Shown here: one piece after another, positions 1-9,547 of the stretch | Position numbering within the stretch: the stretch's first letter is position 1 | Layout: each line of letters opens with the position of its first letter | DNA from: Methylotuvimicrobium buryatense 5G | Lineage (GTDB): Bacteria > Pseudomonadota > Gammaproteobacteria > Methylococcales > Methylomonadaceae | DNA: 64,000 nucleotides | Reading direction: 5' to 3' | Assembly (NCBI RefSeq): GCF_000341735.1 | Contig: NZ_KB455575.1 | Span: forward strand, 376,582-440,581 | Made by a program: the position numbers and the translations under genes | Notes under the pieces: generated by a model | The model's input: the letters and a program-made list of their open reading frames with translations, nothing else | Databases searched by the model: none | Told to the model about the DNA's origin: nothing

Positions 1-1095
1 CATGCAAAGGCGATGGTGATCGACGATTGTTTTGTTCGCGTCGGTTCATCGAACCTGAGTAATCGCTCGCTCGGTTTCGATTCGGAATGCGATTTGGCGA
101 TCGCGGCGGAGGAAGGCTCTCCGGAATCGAAAGCGATATCGGCGTTTCGTAATGGTTTGCTGGCCGAACATCTCGGCACGGAAATCGAGCAGGTAGCGAA
201 AGCGTATAGTGAAACAGGAACACTGGCCGGCGCGATCGAATCGTTGAGCAAGGGCGAGCGTCGGCTCTTGGCGTTAGACGGCAAAATTCCCGATGAAGTC
301 GATCAATGGGTGCCCGAATCCGAATTATTGGACCCTGAGCAGCCGTTAGAGCCGGACGAGTTGTTCGAATATCTTGTCGACCCGAAACAACAACTCCCCG
401 TTTTCAGGCATATGTTGAAAAACGTGTTGTTGATCGCTATTTTTCTGGTGGTTGCGGCATTATGGCGCTGGGCCGACTTGGGCGAATATTCGGTTTTCGA
501 CACAATCGAAGCTGCCTCTTTGTGGTTGCAACAACAGCACTACACATTTCTTTTGCTTCCGTTTCTTTACATCGCGGGCGGTTTGTGTTTTTTTCCGGTT
601 ACAGTGCTGCTGATAGCCACGGTGCTTTTATTCGGGCCCTGGCAAGGCTTTTTGTATGCGTTGATCGGCGCCGAATTGAGCGCGGTGAGCATGTTCTTGA
701 TCGGACGAAGGCTCGGGCGCGATAAAGTGAGCCGATTGAGCGGCGATTTATTGAACAGTCTGACTCGGAAATTCTCCGAATCCGGGCTGAAATCGGTCAT
801 ATTCTTTCGTATTTTCCCGGTGGCTTCGTTTTCAATCGTCAATTTGATCGCCGGCGTTTCCAAAATACGCCTATACGACTTTGCGCTCGGAACGATGATC
901 GGTTTGCTGCCTGCCTTATCCGTTTTGGTCATTGTGGCTTACGGCATTACCGTGGCGATACGCGATTCGGGATCGAGTTATTTCGTCGGATTAATGATTG
1001 CAATCGCTTTATCCGGTGTTGCTTTGTCCTTTTTTCTGGGGCGTCTGCGAAAAAAATACGGAAAAGGGGCGAGCGGCGGAAGCGGGAGCATATGA
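1..1095 (+). CDS. Phospholipase D-like / VTT (SNARE-associated) membrane fusion protein, 5' truncated
   Basis: The frame is open from base 1, so the gene starts outside the window. The first codons read HAKAMVID, the H-x-K-x4-D signature of the second HKD half-site of phospholipase D enzymes, followed by GSSNLSNRSLGFDSE, typical of cardiolipin synthase/PLD-type phosphodiesterases. After a roughly 110-residue linker come about five hydrophobic segments with the VTT/TVP38-TMEM64 pattern (FGPWQGFLYALIGAELSA, RIFPVASFSIVN). The fusion suggests phosphodiester hydrolysis or transfer on membrane phospholipids at the inner membrane. The stop overlaps the start of the downstream EEP-family gene by 4 nt, so the two are probably co-translated. 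The substrate is not determined by sequence. Confidence 0.85.
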   Translation, partial: HAKAMVIDDCFVRVGSSNLSNRSLGFDSECDLAIAAEEGSPESKAISAFRNGLLAEHLGTEIEQVAKAYSETGTLAGAIESLSKGERRLLALDGKIPDEVDQWVPESELLDPEQPLEPDELFEYLVDPKQQLPVFRHMLKNVLLIAIFLVVAALWRWADLGEYSVFDTIEAASLWLQQQHYTFLLLPFLYIAGGLCFFPVTVLLIATVLLFGPWQGFLYALIGAELSAVSMFLIGRRLGRDKVSRLSGDLLNSLTRKFSESGLKSVIFFRIFPVASFSIVNLIAGVSKIRLYDFALGTMIGLLPALSVLVIVAYGITVAIRDSGSSYFVGLMIAIALSGVALSFFLGRLRKKYGKGASGGSGSI

Positions 1096-1778
1096 AGCTA
1101 AGAGTCGCGACTTACAACATTCACAGTTGCATCGGCCGGGACGGTGCCAGAAATACGACCCGTATCGCTCAAGTGTTGAAAGAAATCGATGCGGACTTGA
1201 TCGCATTGCAGGAAGTGGAGACATTGATCGCTCATCCCGAAAGCGTGCTGGCGGAACTCGAACAAGCCGCGGTGGCGAACGCGATCAGCGGGTTCACTTA
1301 TTTGGCGAAGCATGGACATTTCGGTAACGTGTTGCTGTCTCGCATTCCTGTTCGCGCAGTGAAGCATATCGATATCAGCGTGCCCGGTAGAGAACCGCGC
1401 GGCTTGATCGATGCGAAGCTGACGCTCGACAATAAGAACCTGACGATACTGGCGACTCACCTGGGTTTATCCCCGGGAGAACGGCGACGGCAAGTTCGAG
1501 GCGTGTTGTCGACATTGGCAAGCAGCACCGCCGATGTCAATATCGTGCTGGGCGACTTTAACGAATGGTTGTTATGGGGACGTTCGATGCGCTGGTTGAA
1601 GCGCCGCTTCGACAATATGCCGGCATTGGCGACATTTCCGGCTCATCGTCCGCTACTGAGTCTGGATAGAATTTGGGTCGATCCGGCGGAACGCATGATT
1701 TCAATTAAAGTTCATGAATCGGAACTAAGCGCAGTCGCTTCCGATCATTTACCATTGATAGCCGAGATTGAACTCTAA
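1092..1778 (+). CDS. Endonuclease/exonuclease/phosphatase (EEP) family hydrolase
   Basis: This 228-residue protein has the EEP (DNase I-like) fold signatures in order: TYNIH near the N-terminus (metal-binding Asn), LQEVE with the metal-binding Glu near residue 40, GDFNEW around 155, and the terminal SDHLPL with the catalytic His. The family cleaves phosphodiesters in nucleic acids or phospholipid head groups. There is no signal peptide. The ATG overlaps the stop of the PLD-VTT gene (ATGA). PLD-VTT proteins are, as I recall, often paired with EEP proteins, so a shared lipid-related role is plausible, but nuclease activity cannot be excluded. Confidence 0.85.
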   Translation: MKLRVATYNIHSCIGRDGARNTTRIAQVLKEIDADLIALQEVETLIAHPESVLAELEQAAVANAISGFTYLAKHGHFGNVLLSRIPVRAVKHIDISVPGREPRGLIDAKLTLDNKNLTILATHLGLSPGERRRQVRGVLSTLASSTADVNIVLGDFNEWLLWGRSMRWLKRRFDNMPALATFPAHRPLLSLDRIWVDPAERMISIKVHESELSAVASDHLPLIAEIEL

Positions 1779-1903
1779 ATTCCCGGCAATTTTGGGTTTG
1801 ATAAGTTCTGAGCCTGAGTGATATGAATTTCGGGCCGACTTACATCGCTGACGGACTAAAACAATGAAACATAAGACTGAGCTAGGGTCGAAAGGTAAAT
1901 AAA

Positions 1904-3304
1904 ATGAAAACATTAATGAAACAGATGCTCGTAACTATCGTTTGGCTACTCTGCTTTCTATCCGAAATTCATATCGCTCAAGCTCAGGATTTATCGAAAT
2001 TATTGACCGGCAATGATGCTAATGAAAGTGCTCCTGCACCGGGTCAAGTCATTACGGTAACGCACTTGAAACAAAATGATAAAAAAATAGAAAAACGTTT
2101 GCTGCAGATTTTCTCAGAGCTGGATAATTTAAAGGACATAAAAGTATCCGTTAGTAATGGTGTTGTAATCTTAGAAGGAGAAATTATTTCAAAAGCAGCG
2201 GAAACAAGAGCTATTCAATTTGCCCAACAAATCGAAAGCGTTGTCGAAGTTGAGAACCGGTTAGTTATTGATCAAAGTATCACAAAACGTTTTCCGGAGA
2301 CGATCAATAAAATATCGACGTTCGGCAAGCAGTTGATCGCCGGACTTCCCTTGATTCTAATGGCGTCTCTAATTTTTTTAGTATTTTGGGCATTGGGCGG
2401 TTGGCTTTCTCAACGCACAGCACTTTTTCGTCGTATTAGCGTTAACAATTTCATTGCCGAATTATTGGGAAAGATCACCCACTTTGTTTTTATACTAATA
2501 GGCATTGTCCTAGCGCTAAACCTATTGGATTCTGTCGCATTATTGACCACAATTCTCGGTGCGGCCGGTATTTTCGGTTTGGCCGTTGGTTTTGCTATAC
2601 GAGATACAGTCGAAAATTTTATCGTAAGTATCTTGTTGAGCATTCGAAATCCTTTTGAAATCAATGATTTTATTGATATTGAAGGCCGGCAAGGCAATGT
2701 CGCTCGTCTGACGTCACGAGCTACTATATTAATTTCACCGGATGGCAATCATATCCGTATTCCGAACTCCACGGTATTCAAAGCCACGATAACCAACTTT
2801 ACACGAAACCCTGTGAGACAATTCCAATTCGATATCGGTGTAGGTACCGCCCACGATTTGTCAAGAGCTCAGGCTGTAGCGTTGGCCATGCTCAAAACGA
2901 TACCCGGTATTTTACAGGAGCCAAAACCTTTAGCCATTATTCATGAGTTAGTTGGTTCCAATGTAGTGATGCGTATTTTCGCTTGGGTAAACCAAACACA
3001 ACATGATTTTTTAAAAGTGCGTAGCGAGGCGATTAAATCCGTGAAGCAGGTTTTCGACGAATCATTAATCACGATGCCGAATCCGATTTACGATCTTAGA
3101 ATGACTCATAACCAAGAATCGTCCCAGGAAACAAATCAACAGCAAGTTGAGACAGCTTTAAAAACAGACCTTCAAAACATCGACAATCAAACTGAGGAAG
3201 TCCATGATATGACAGTCGACCGCACTGTCGAAAATCAGATTTCAAAGGAAAATATAGAAGGTAAAGTTGAAAATCTTTTGGATCCGAATACACCTTCAGA
3301 GTAA
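1904..3304 (+). CDS. BON-domain MscS-family mechanosensitive channel
   Basis: A 466-residue protein. An N-terminal signal peptide (hydrophobic stretch ending AQAQ, about residues 1-28) is followed by a BON-like domain (about 55-125, with VSVSNGVVILEGEI). Three hydrophobic segments (about 140-245) then lead into the MscS pore/beta region (GAAGIFGLAVGFAIRDTVENF, then the conserved NPFEINDFIDIEGRQG). The last 80 residues are polar and Gln/Glu/Asn rich, an unusual long tail. It would act as an osmotic release valve in the inner membrane with a periplasmic BON sensor. It stands alone, with 125 nt before it and 183 nt after it. The ATG follows AAAGGT. Confidence 0.9.
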   Translation: MKTLMKQMLVTIVWLLCFLSEIHIAQAQDLSKLLTGNDANESAPAPGQVITVTHLKQNDKKIEKRLLQIFSELDNLKDIKVSVSNGVVILEGEIISKAAETRAIQFAQQIESVVEVENRLVIDQSITKRFPETINKISTFGKQLIAGLPLILMASLIFLVFWALGGWLSQRTALFRRISVNNFIAELLGKITHFVFILIGIVLALNLLDSVALLTTILGAAGIFGLAVGFAIRDTVENFIVSILLSIRNPFEINDFIDIEGRQGNVARLTSRATILISPDGNHIRIPNSTVFKATITNFTRNPVRQFQFDIGVGTAHDLSRAQAVALAMLKTIPGILQEPKPLAIIHELVGSNVVMRIFAWVNQTQHDFLKVRSEAIKSVKQVFDESLITMPNPIYDLRMTHNQESSQETNQQQVETALKTDLQNIDNQTEEVHDMTVDRTVENQISKENIEGKVENLLDPNTPSE

Positions 3305-3487
3305 TAAATCTGAAAAGAGCAGTGTAACTATTCGGCCACTCCCTTCTTTTGTCGGCAATGATTTGTCGTTTGCATAGGGGAGTGAGAGAGCCGGTCTTAC
3401 CCTCGTATTCGAGTAAAGAAATGATTTTGTGACTTAGACTCAACGCTGTAAAGCGTTCCTGACACATAAAAATTCGGAGAGACGACC

Positions 3488-6172
3488 ATGGCAAAAAAAG
3501 ACACGCTCGAAAAATCCGCTGGCAAGGCTTGGTCGAAATGGGGGCCTTATCTCAGCGAACGGCAGTGGGGAACGGTGCGTGAAGATTACAGCGACAATGG
3601 CGACGCCTGGAATTATTTTCCGCATTCGCAATCGACATCGCGCGCCTATCGTTGGGGCGAGGACGGCTTGGGCGGCATCAGCGACGATAGTCAGCAGCTT
3701 TGTTTCGCGCTGGCGCTTTGGAACGGCCGAGACCCGGTACTGAAAGAGCGTCTGTTCGGTTTGACCGGACCGCAAGGCAATCATGCCGAGGACGTCAAGG
3801 AATATTATTACTATCTCGATGCGACGCCGAACCATAGCTATCTGAAATATCTTTATAAATATCCGCAGGCCGCATTTCCCTACAAAGACCTGGTCGAGAC
3901 GAACGCCGGACGCTCCAAACTCGAATCCGAATATGAATTGATCGATACCGGTATTTTCGAAGAAGATCGTTATTTCGATGTCTTCGTCGAATATGCAAAG
4001 GCGGATCCCGAGGATATTCTAATCCGCATCGGCATCGTGAATCGCGGGCCGGACGACGCATCGCTCCGGGTGCTGCCGACGCTGTGGTTTCGCAACACTT
4101 GGGCGGGGTCGAATTGGACGGCCAAGCCGCAACTGAACCGGGGCGAAAGCGGAAACGGCGCGAGTGCGGTGTCGGCGAGTCATGCGGAATTAGGCGATTA
4201 CCAATTGATTGCCGAAGGCGCGCCGGAGTGGTTGTTCGTCGACAATGAAAGCAATAACCGCTTATTGTTCGGTGGCGAAAACCATAGCCCTTATGTCAAG
4301 GACGGCATCAACGACTCTATCGTGCTAGGCAAGCAGGATGCCGTGAATCCGGAAGAATTCGGCACGAAAGCCGCGGCCGATTACGCGCTGACCGTTCGGC
4401 CTGGCGAAACGAAAACCGTCAAACTGCGCCTGCGGAAAGCGGACGGCGAAGCGAAAACGGCTTTCGAGGACTTCGACGCCATCTTCGAGCAAAGAACCCA
4501 AGAAGCGGATGAATTTTATCAGAAGTTGATCGGCGAACTACCGGGCCCGCAAGGGCTTGTGTTGCGGCAGGCTCTGGCGGGCATGATATGGACCAAGCAA
4601 TATTACGAATTCGATGTCGGCCGTTGGCTCGACGAGCATCACGGTAAGGCTACCCGCAACGGCGATTGGGGGCACATGCGCAATCACGACATCATTTCGA
4701 TGCCGGACAAGTGGGAATATCCGTGGTATGCGGTTTGGGACTCGGCTTTTCATACCTTGGCGCTGGTATTGGTCGATCCCGATTTCGCGAAGGGGCAGCT
4801 CAGCTTGTTTCTTGACGAACGTTATCTACACCCGAACGGTCAGATTCCGGCTTACGAATGGAATTTCAGCGACGTCAATCCGCCGGTACATGCCTGGGCC
4901 GTGCGCATGGTCTATCGTATCGATCGCGAGCGCCGGGGCGAGGGCGATATCGACTTTTTGAAGAACGCCTTTGTCGGTTTGGAGCGCAATTTTCATTGGT
5001 GGGAAACGCGCAAGGGCCCCGACGGCGATGTTTATCAAGGCGGCTTCTTGGGTTTGGACAATATCGGCGTATTCGACCGTAGCGAACATCTGCCGACCGG
5101 CGGCCATATCGAACAGTCGGACGGCACCGCCTGGATGGCGCTCTATGCGCAGAACATGATTCAGATCGGCCTGGAGTTGAGCAAGCACGATCCCGGCTAT
5201 CAACAAAAGGTTATTGCTTATCTCGATCACTTTTTGGGAATCGCCGCGGCGATGCATGATATCGGCTGCGAACACCGGGATATGTGGGATGACGAAGACG
5301 GCTTTTTTTATGATGTGCTGCGTTTCCCGGACGGCAGCTCGACACGTTTAAAAGTACGCTCACTAGTCGGCTTGTTGCCGTTATGTGCGGTGACGGTGAT
5401 CGAAGCCGATACCTTGGCGCAATTGCCTGAGCTCGCGGCTCGCTATGAAAAACTGGTTCAGCGTAAGGAGCATCTGGCCGAGAACATTTCATGTCCGATG
5501 ACGCCAGGCATCGAGAATCGCCGCTTGCTGGCGATCTTGGATGAAGAGAAATTAAGGCGCGTGCTGACCCGCCTGCTCGACGAACAAGAGTTTCTAAGCC
5601 CTTACGGCATCCGCTCGTTGTCCAAATATCATCAAGATCATCCCTATCAGTTTCATTGGGAGGGTCAAACCCATACGGTCGCTTACATACCGGGCGAGTC
5701 CGAAACCTATATGTTCGGCGGCAATTCGAACTGGCGAGGTCCGGTGTGGCTGCCGGCCAATTTATTGATCGTTCAGGCCTTATTGACGATGCACACCTAT
5801 TACGGCGACGATTTTAAGATGGAATGCCCGACCGGTTCAGGCAACCGGCTCAATCTGTTTCAAATCGCCAAGGAAATTTCATGTCGGCTGATGGATATAT
5901 TTATGCCCGATCAAAACGGTAGACGGCCGGTCTTCGGTGGCGCCGAAAAGTTTCAGAGCGATCCTCATTTTCGTGATCATCTGTTGTTCTATGAGTATTT
6001 TCACGGTGACGACGGTTCGGGTCTGGGGGCCAGTCATCAAACCGGCTGGACCGGAACCCTGGCGACGCTGTTGACGATATTCGGTTCGCTCGATCATGAG
6101 GATTTGCTCAAAGGCGGCATGCAGGGAGTCGTCGAAGCATTGGCGGGAATGGACGAAAACACAACTCAGTAA
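3488..6172 (+). CDS. GH63-like glucosidase (MGH1-type glycoside hydrolase)
   Basis: An 894-residue cytoplasmic protein without signal peptide. It resembles bacterial GH63-like glucosidases, with an N-terminal beta-sandwich region and a C-terminal (alpha/alpha)6 barrel. Family-like stretches include SRAYRWGEDGLGG near the N-terminus, WDSAFHTLALV about residue 418, and NWRGPVWLPANLL about 750. Such enzymes hydrolyse alpha-glucosides with inversion; the exact substrate cannot be read here. Good ribosome site (GGAGAGACG) before the ATG. It heads an operon with an amylase-like protein, gluconokinase and gluconolactonase, suggesting that it releases glucose for direct oxidation. Confidence 0.82.
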   Translation: MAKKDTLEKSAGKAWSKWGPYLSERQWGTVREDYSDNGDAWNYFPHSQSTSRAYRWGEDGLGGISDDSQQLCFALALWNGRDPVLKERLFGLTGPQGNHAEDVKEYYYYLDATPNHSYLKYLYKYPQAAFPYKDLVETNAGRSKLESEYELIDTGIFEEDRYFDVFVEYAKADPEDILIRIGIVNRGPDDASLRVLPTLWFRNTWAGSNWTAKPQLNRGESGNGASAVSASHAELGDYQLIAEGAPEWLFVDNESNNRLLFGGENHSPYVKDGINDSIVLGKQDAVNPEEFGTKAAADYALTVRPGETKTVKLRLRKADGEAKTAFEDFDAIFEQRTQEADEFYQKLIGELPGPQGLVLRQALAGMIWTKQYYEFDVGRWLDEHHGKATRNGDWGHMRNHDIISMPDKWEYPWYAVWDSAFHTLALVLVDPDFAKGQLSLFLDERYLHPNGQIPAYEWNFSDVNPPVHAWAVRMVYRIDRERRGEGDIDFLKNAFVGLERNFHWWETRKGPDGDVYQGGFLGLDNIGVFDRSEHLPTGGHIEQSDGTAWMALYAQNMIQIGLELSKHDPGYQQKVIAYLDHFLGIAAAMHDIGCEHRDMWDDEDGFFYDVLRFPDGSSTRLKVRSLVGLLPLCAVTVIEADTLAQLPELAARYEKLVQRKEHLAENISCPMTPGIENRRLLAILDEEKLRRVLTRLLDEQEFLSPYGIRSLSKYHQDHPYQFHWEGQTHTVAYIPGESETYMFGGNSNWRGPVWLPANLLIVQALLTMHTYYGDDFKMECPTGSGNRLNLFQIAKEISCRLMDIFMPDQNGRRPVFGGAEKFQSDPHFRDHLLFYEYFHGDDGSGLGASHQTGWTGTLATLLTIFGSLDHEDLLKGGMQGVVEALAGMDENTTQ

Positions 6173-6185
6173 GCGAGGTGACAAA

Positions 6186-7649
6186 ATGAAGGTTTCACAT
6201 TATCCATCGCTTTATCAAATCAATACACGTGTTCGGCATCGGCGGTTTTGCCTCGATCGGGGTGGGGCCGCCGGCATCGACGACTGGCCGGATGGCGAAT
6301 GGCAAGGCATTGCCGAACAAGGTTTCGATTGGCTATGGTTGCTGGGCGTTTGGCAAACCGGTCAAGCCGGAGCGCAAGTTTCCCGAAGTCATGAGCCGTG
6401 GCAGCAAGGCTTTCAGGCCAGTCTGGCCGACTTGTCCGAAGACGACATCTGCGGCTCTTGCTTCGCGGTAACTAGCTATCGAACGGCGGAGTATCTCGGC
6501 GGAGATAAAGCCCTCGCCGGTGTGCGCAAAAAACTGAACGAGCAAGGGTTGAAGCTGATGCTCGATTTCGTGCCGAATCACACGGCATTGGACCATCCCT
6601 GGGTTCGGGAACACCCGGAATTTTATATTCAAGGCTCGAATGAAGATCTCGAGCGCGAACCGCAAAATTATATCGAGCTCGAAAGTAAGCAGGGTAAACA
6701 AGTCTTTGCTTACGGCCGCGATCCTTATTTCGACGGCTGGCCCGATACGCTGCAACTTGACTACAGCAATCCGAAAGTACAGGAGTCGATGATCGCCGAA
6801 TTGCTTGCCGTTGCCGAATGCTGCGACGGCGTGCGCTGCGACATGGCGATGTTGATTTTACCGGAAGTGTTCGATAGAACCTGGGGAAAATCGATAGAGC
6901 CGTTTTGGCCGAAGGCGATCGCGGCGGTACGCGAGCGTTTTCCGGATTTCGTGTTATTGGCCGAAGTCTATTGGGATCTCGAATGGACGCTGCAGCAACA
7001 AGGCTTCGATTTTACTTACGACAAACGGCTTTACGACCGGCTTAGAGACCGGGTAGCCTGCCCGGTGCGCGAACATTTGGTCGCGGGTCTCGATTTTCAG
7101 AGCAAACTGGCACGTTTTCTCGAAAACCACGACGAACCGCGCGCCGCGCATACGTTTCCGCCGGAGGTTCACGAAGCCGCGGCGATCGTCACTTTTCTTT
7201 CGCCGGGCTTACGTTTTTTTCATGACGATCAATTGACCGGTAACAGCGTACATATTCCGATTCATCTGTGCCGTGGGCCCGAGGAGACCGCCGATCAACG
7301 CTTGAGCGAGTTTTACAGCGGTTTATTGCAGACTTTGCAAAGACCGGTGTTTAGAAGCGGCGAATGGGCATTGGCGGACTGCCGTCCGGCCGAAGACGGC
7401 AACGAATCCTGGCGGAATTTCATCGGTTATCGATGGCGATCGGTCGATGAAACGGTCTGGGTCGCCGTCAACTATGCCGCTCAGCCGGGCCAGTGCCGTC
7501 TTGAAGGAGCGCAGATACCGAAAAACGAAAATAACACGCAAGTCCTGTTGAGTTCGCAGCCGCAGAAGCCGGGCGTCGAAATGAACGAAGAGGGCATTCG
7601 GTTCGACTTTCCGGCGTGGGGCTATCGTGTTTTTACGTTGCCGGACTGA
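6186..7649 (+). CDS. GH13-like alpha-amylase family protein
   Basis: A 487-residue protein with GH13 conserved regions: DFVPNHTALDHPW (region I), GVRCDMAML (region II, nucleophile Asp), LLAEVYWD (region III, acid Glu) and FLENHDEPR (region IV). No secretion signal. The frame is open further upstream, but the ATG at 6186 lies behind AAGCGAGGTGA just after the stop of the glucosidase, so I take that start (14 nt gap). It probably cleaves or rearranges alpha-glucans or alpha-glucosides in the cytoplasm. Maltogenic, trehalose-type or sucrose-type specificity cannot be told by eye. Confidence 0.85.
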   Translation: MKVSHYPSLYQINTRVRHRRFCLDRGGAAGIDDWPDGEWQGIAEQGFDWLWLLGVWQTGQAGAQVSRSHEPWQQGFQASLADLSEDDICGSCFAVTSYRTAEYLGGDKALAGVRKKLNEQGLKLMLDFVPNHTALDHPWVREHPEFYIQGSNEDLEREPQNYIELESKQGKQVFAYGRDPYFDGWPDTLQLDYSNPKVQESMIAELLAVAECCDGVRCDMAMLILPEVFDRTWGKSIEPFWPKAIAAVRERFPDFVLLAEVYWDLEWTLQQQGFDFTYDKRLYDRLRDRVACPVREHLVAGLDFQSKLARFLENHDEPRAAHTFPPEVHEAAAIVTFLSPGLRFFHDDQLTGNSVHIPIHLCRGPEETADQRLSEFYSGLLQTLQRPVFRSGEWALADCRPAEDGNESWRNFIGYRWRSVDETVWVAVNYAAQPGQCRLEGAQIPKNENNTQVLLSSQPQKPGVEMNEEGIRFDFPAWGYRVFTLPD

Positions 7650-7659
7650 CGAGTCAAAT

Positions 7660-8205
7660 ATGAACTCGTCGAACGATAGCCGGCACCGCGCCGCGCGCGT
7701 CGTAATCATCGGCGGCGTTTCCGGTTGCGGAAAATCGACGGTCGGCAGGGCGCTGGCCGAATATTTAGGTTGGTCCTTCATTGAAGGCGATGCGTTTCAT
7801 TCCGAAGCGAATATAGAAAAAATGCGGCGCGGCGAGGCGCTGGACGATAACGACCGACGACCCTGGCTGGAAAGCTTGCACAACGAAATCATCTATCATC
7901 TCGATCGGGGTATTTCGGCGGTGATGGCTTGTTCGGCATTGAAGGCAAGTTACCGCGACATATTGTGCGGGGACGAAGTTAACGTGAGCTTTGTCTTCTT
8001 GAGTTGTAGCCGGGAAAGTCTGCATCGACGTTTGACGACACGGCAAGGCCATTTCCTGGGCGCCGAATTGCTCGATAGCCAGCTCGCGACCTTTGAATCG
8101 TCTCACGACATTCTTTTAATCGACAGCGAACAAGCCGTCGAAACGCTGGTTGAATCGATCGCGGATTGGCTGGCTTATTCTGGGAGCGAATGCGATGAAA
8201 CATGA
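7660..8205 (+). CDS. gntK: Gluconokinase
   Basis: A 181-residue P-loop kinase phosphorylating gluconate to 6-phosphogluconate. Walker A is GVSGCGKST about residues 21-29. GDAFHSEANIEKM is the characteristic GntK stretch, and further typical elements are NDRRPWL, ACSALKASYRD and GHFLGAELLDSQL. The upstream extension of the frame runs into the amylase-like gene, so the ATG at 7660 is preferred. It sits 10 nt after the amylase-like gene and overlaps the gluconolactonase start by 11 nt. The operon context (glucosidase, lactonase, and dehydrogenase beyond the island) supports a glucose to gluconate to 6-phosphogluconate route. Confidence 0.92.
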   Translation: MNSSNDSRHRAARVVIIGGVSGCGKSTVGRALAEYLGWSFIEGDAFHSEANIEKMRRGEALDDNDRRPWLESLHNEIIYHLDRGISAVMACSALKASYRDILCGDEVNVSFVFLSCSRESLHRRLTTRQGHFLGAELLDSQLATFESSHDILLIDSEQAVETLVESIADWLAYSGSECDET

Positions 8206-9040
8206 CACCGAAATACTGCTGACCGGTTTGGCCTTTCCTGAAGCGCCGCGTTGGCGCGGCGATCGGCTTTGGTTTACCGATCAGCATGCGCGGCGTGTGA
8301 TGACCGTGAAAACCGACGGACAGGCCGAGTGTATACTCGAAACCGACGATCTGCCGGGCGGACTGACTTGGCTGCCTGACGGAACGCCTTTGGTCGTTGC
8401 GATGACCGAGCGTGCCGTCTATAAGCTCGAAGACCGAGCCTGGACGCGATATGCCGATTTGTCCGCATTGGCACCGTTTCATTGCAACGACATGATCGCG
8501 ACAGCCGGCGGCCGCGCTTATGTCGGCAACTTCGGTTACGATTTGCACGGCGGCGCGCCGCAAGCCAAGACTCATTTGATAGCGGTCGAAACGGACGGCA
8601 GTTGCCGGATCGCCGCCGAAGGCTTGCTGTTTCCGAACGGTTGCGTGATCACGCCGGACGGCGCGACATTGATCGTTGCCGAAACTTTCGCAGCGCGCTT
8701 GACCTCATTCACGATCGGCGAGGACGGCTTGTTACGAGACGCCCGAACTTGGGCCGATTTAAGCGAGTCAACGCCGGACGGTATTTGTCTCGACGACGAA
8801 GGCGCGATCTGGGTTGCCAGTCCCGGAACCGGCGAAGTGATCCGGGTCGAACAGGGTGGCAAAATATTGACCCGTATCAACCCGTTGGGCGTCCCTTATG
8901 CTTGCATGTTGGGCGGTCCCGGGCGCCGGACTTTGTTTATCACGACTTCCGAAACGGACGATCCCGATAATGCCAACAGTCTGAAATCGGGGCGCATCGA
9001 AATGGTCGAAGTCGATGTGCCGGGTGCGGGTTGGCCTTGA
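8195..9040 (+). CDS. SMP-30/gluconolactonase family protein
   Basis: A 281-residue six-bladed propeller of the SMP-30/gluconolaconase/LRE family. Signatures include LAFPEAPRWRGDRLWFTDQHAR at the N-terminus (metal-binding Glu of PEAPRW), FHCNDMIATAGGRAYVGNFG, and LFPNGCVITPDG with TPDGICLDDEGAIWVA near the C-terminal half. It would hydrolyse glucono-lactone produced by a glucose dehydrogenase. Start chosen at the ATG behind GGGAG, overlapping gntK by 11 nt. Its last bases take part in the 25-nt direct repeat that bounds the downstream island. The next operon member is probably the dehydrogenase at 15564. Confidence 0.87.
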   Translation: MKHDTEILLTGLAFPEAPRWRGDRLWFTDQHARRVMTVKTDGQAECILETDDLPGGLTWLPDGTPLVVAMTERAVYKLEDRAWTRYADLSALAPFHCNDMIATAGGRAYVGNFGYDLHGGAPQAKTHLIAVETDGSCRIAAEGLLFPNGCVITPDGATLIVAETFAARLTSFTIGEDGLLRDARTWADLSESTPDGICLDDEGAIWVASPGTGEVIRVEQGGKILTRINPLGVPYACMLGGPGRRTLFITTSETDDPDNANSLKSGRIEMVEVDVPGAGWP

Positions 9041-9051
9041 TTTTCCATTAA
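9027..9051 (+). repeat. Left copy of 25-nt island-bounding direct repeat
   Basis: The 25 bases from CGGGTTGGCC to CCATTAA span the gluconolactonase stop codon and recur exactly at 15514-15538. With mismatches the similarity extends about 12 nt further left, and a few bases to the right (TCCAT versus ACCAT). Confidence 0.9.
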
Positions 9052-9210
9052 TCCATTACCTGAGTTCAGATTAACAAACCCATTCAGTATCAGACATGGC
9101 TTCCAGAAGACCTATGCAGGACTTCCGCTACGCTTCAACGGGTTACTTGGTAATTACGTGGCCTGTATGCGCCTTCAGGCCCAGAATGTCCTGATCTTTG
9201 GTTGTAGAAA

Positions 9211-9238
9211 CTTGCTAATCAGGTAACTTGTTAGCAAG
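9211..9238 (+). promoter_or_regulatory. Inverted repeat upstream of the toxin-antitoxin operon (possible operator)
   Basis: CTTGCTAA at 9211-9218 pairs with TTAGCAAG at 9231-9238, 36 nt before the toxin start. Autorepression by the RHH antitoxin at such a site is typical for the class, but the assignment is inference. The first 12 bases (CTTGCTAATCAG) recur in the terminator stem at 15280-15291. Confidence 0.35.
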
Positions 9239-9273
9239 ATGACAATAGGCACATGCCCTGCTAGACTCATCCC

Positions 9274-9546
9274 ATGAAGCAGATTAACTGGAATGCGGAA
9301 AAGAACCAGCAGTTGATGGGCGAGCGCGGAGTTTCCTTCGAAGATGTCCTGTTCGCTCTTCAATCCGGTGGTTTACTTGATGATGGGCCTCATCCCAGCA
9401 GGGACAAGTACCCGAATCAGAGGCTGTTTGTGGTTCGAATTGATGATTATGCCTGGCTGGTGCCGTATGTTGAGAATGATAAAGAATTGTTTCTCAAGAC
9501 GATTATTCCCAGTCGCAAGGCTACCAAGAAATTTCTAGGGGATTAG
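9274..9546 (+). CDS. BrnT-like toxin of a type II toxin-antitoxin pair
   Basis: A 90-residue protein starting MKQINWNAEKNQ and containing ERGVSFEDVLFAL, then PNQRLFVVRIDDYAWLVPYV and a C-terminal IIPSRKATKKFLG. This is the layout of BrnT-type RelE-fold ribonuclease toxins (WN/D..K...N..RGVSFE). It is followed after one base by a small ribbon-helix-helix protein, the usual toxin-first order of BrnTA. It would inhibit translation when not bound by its partner. It could belong to a related, separately named family. Confidence 0.75.
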   Translation: MKQINWNAEKNQQLMGERGVSFEDVLFALQSGGLLDDGPHPSRDKYPNQRLFVVRIDDYAWLVPYVENDKELFLKTIIPSRKATKKFLGD

Positions 9547-9547
9547 T

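Noticed and set aside
8482-8970. 162-codon frame inside the gluconolactonase gene
   Set aside because: Arg-rich shadow of the real gene with no start signal or family similarity.
9052-9273. Possible transposase remnant at the left island edge
   Set aside because: Short open stretches were read in all frames but none resembled a transposase convincingly.
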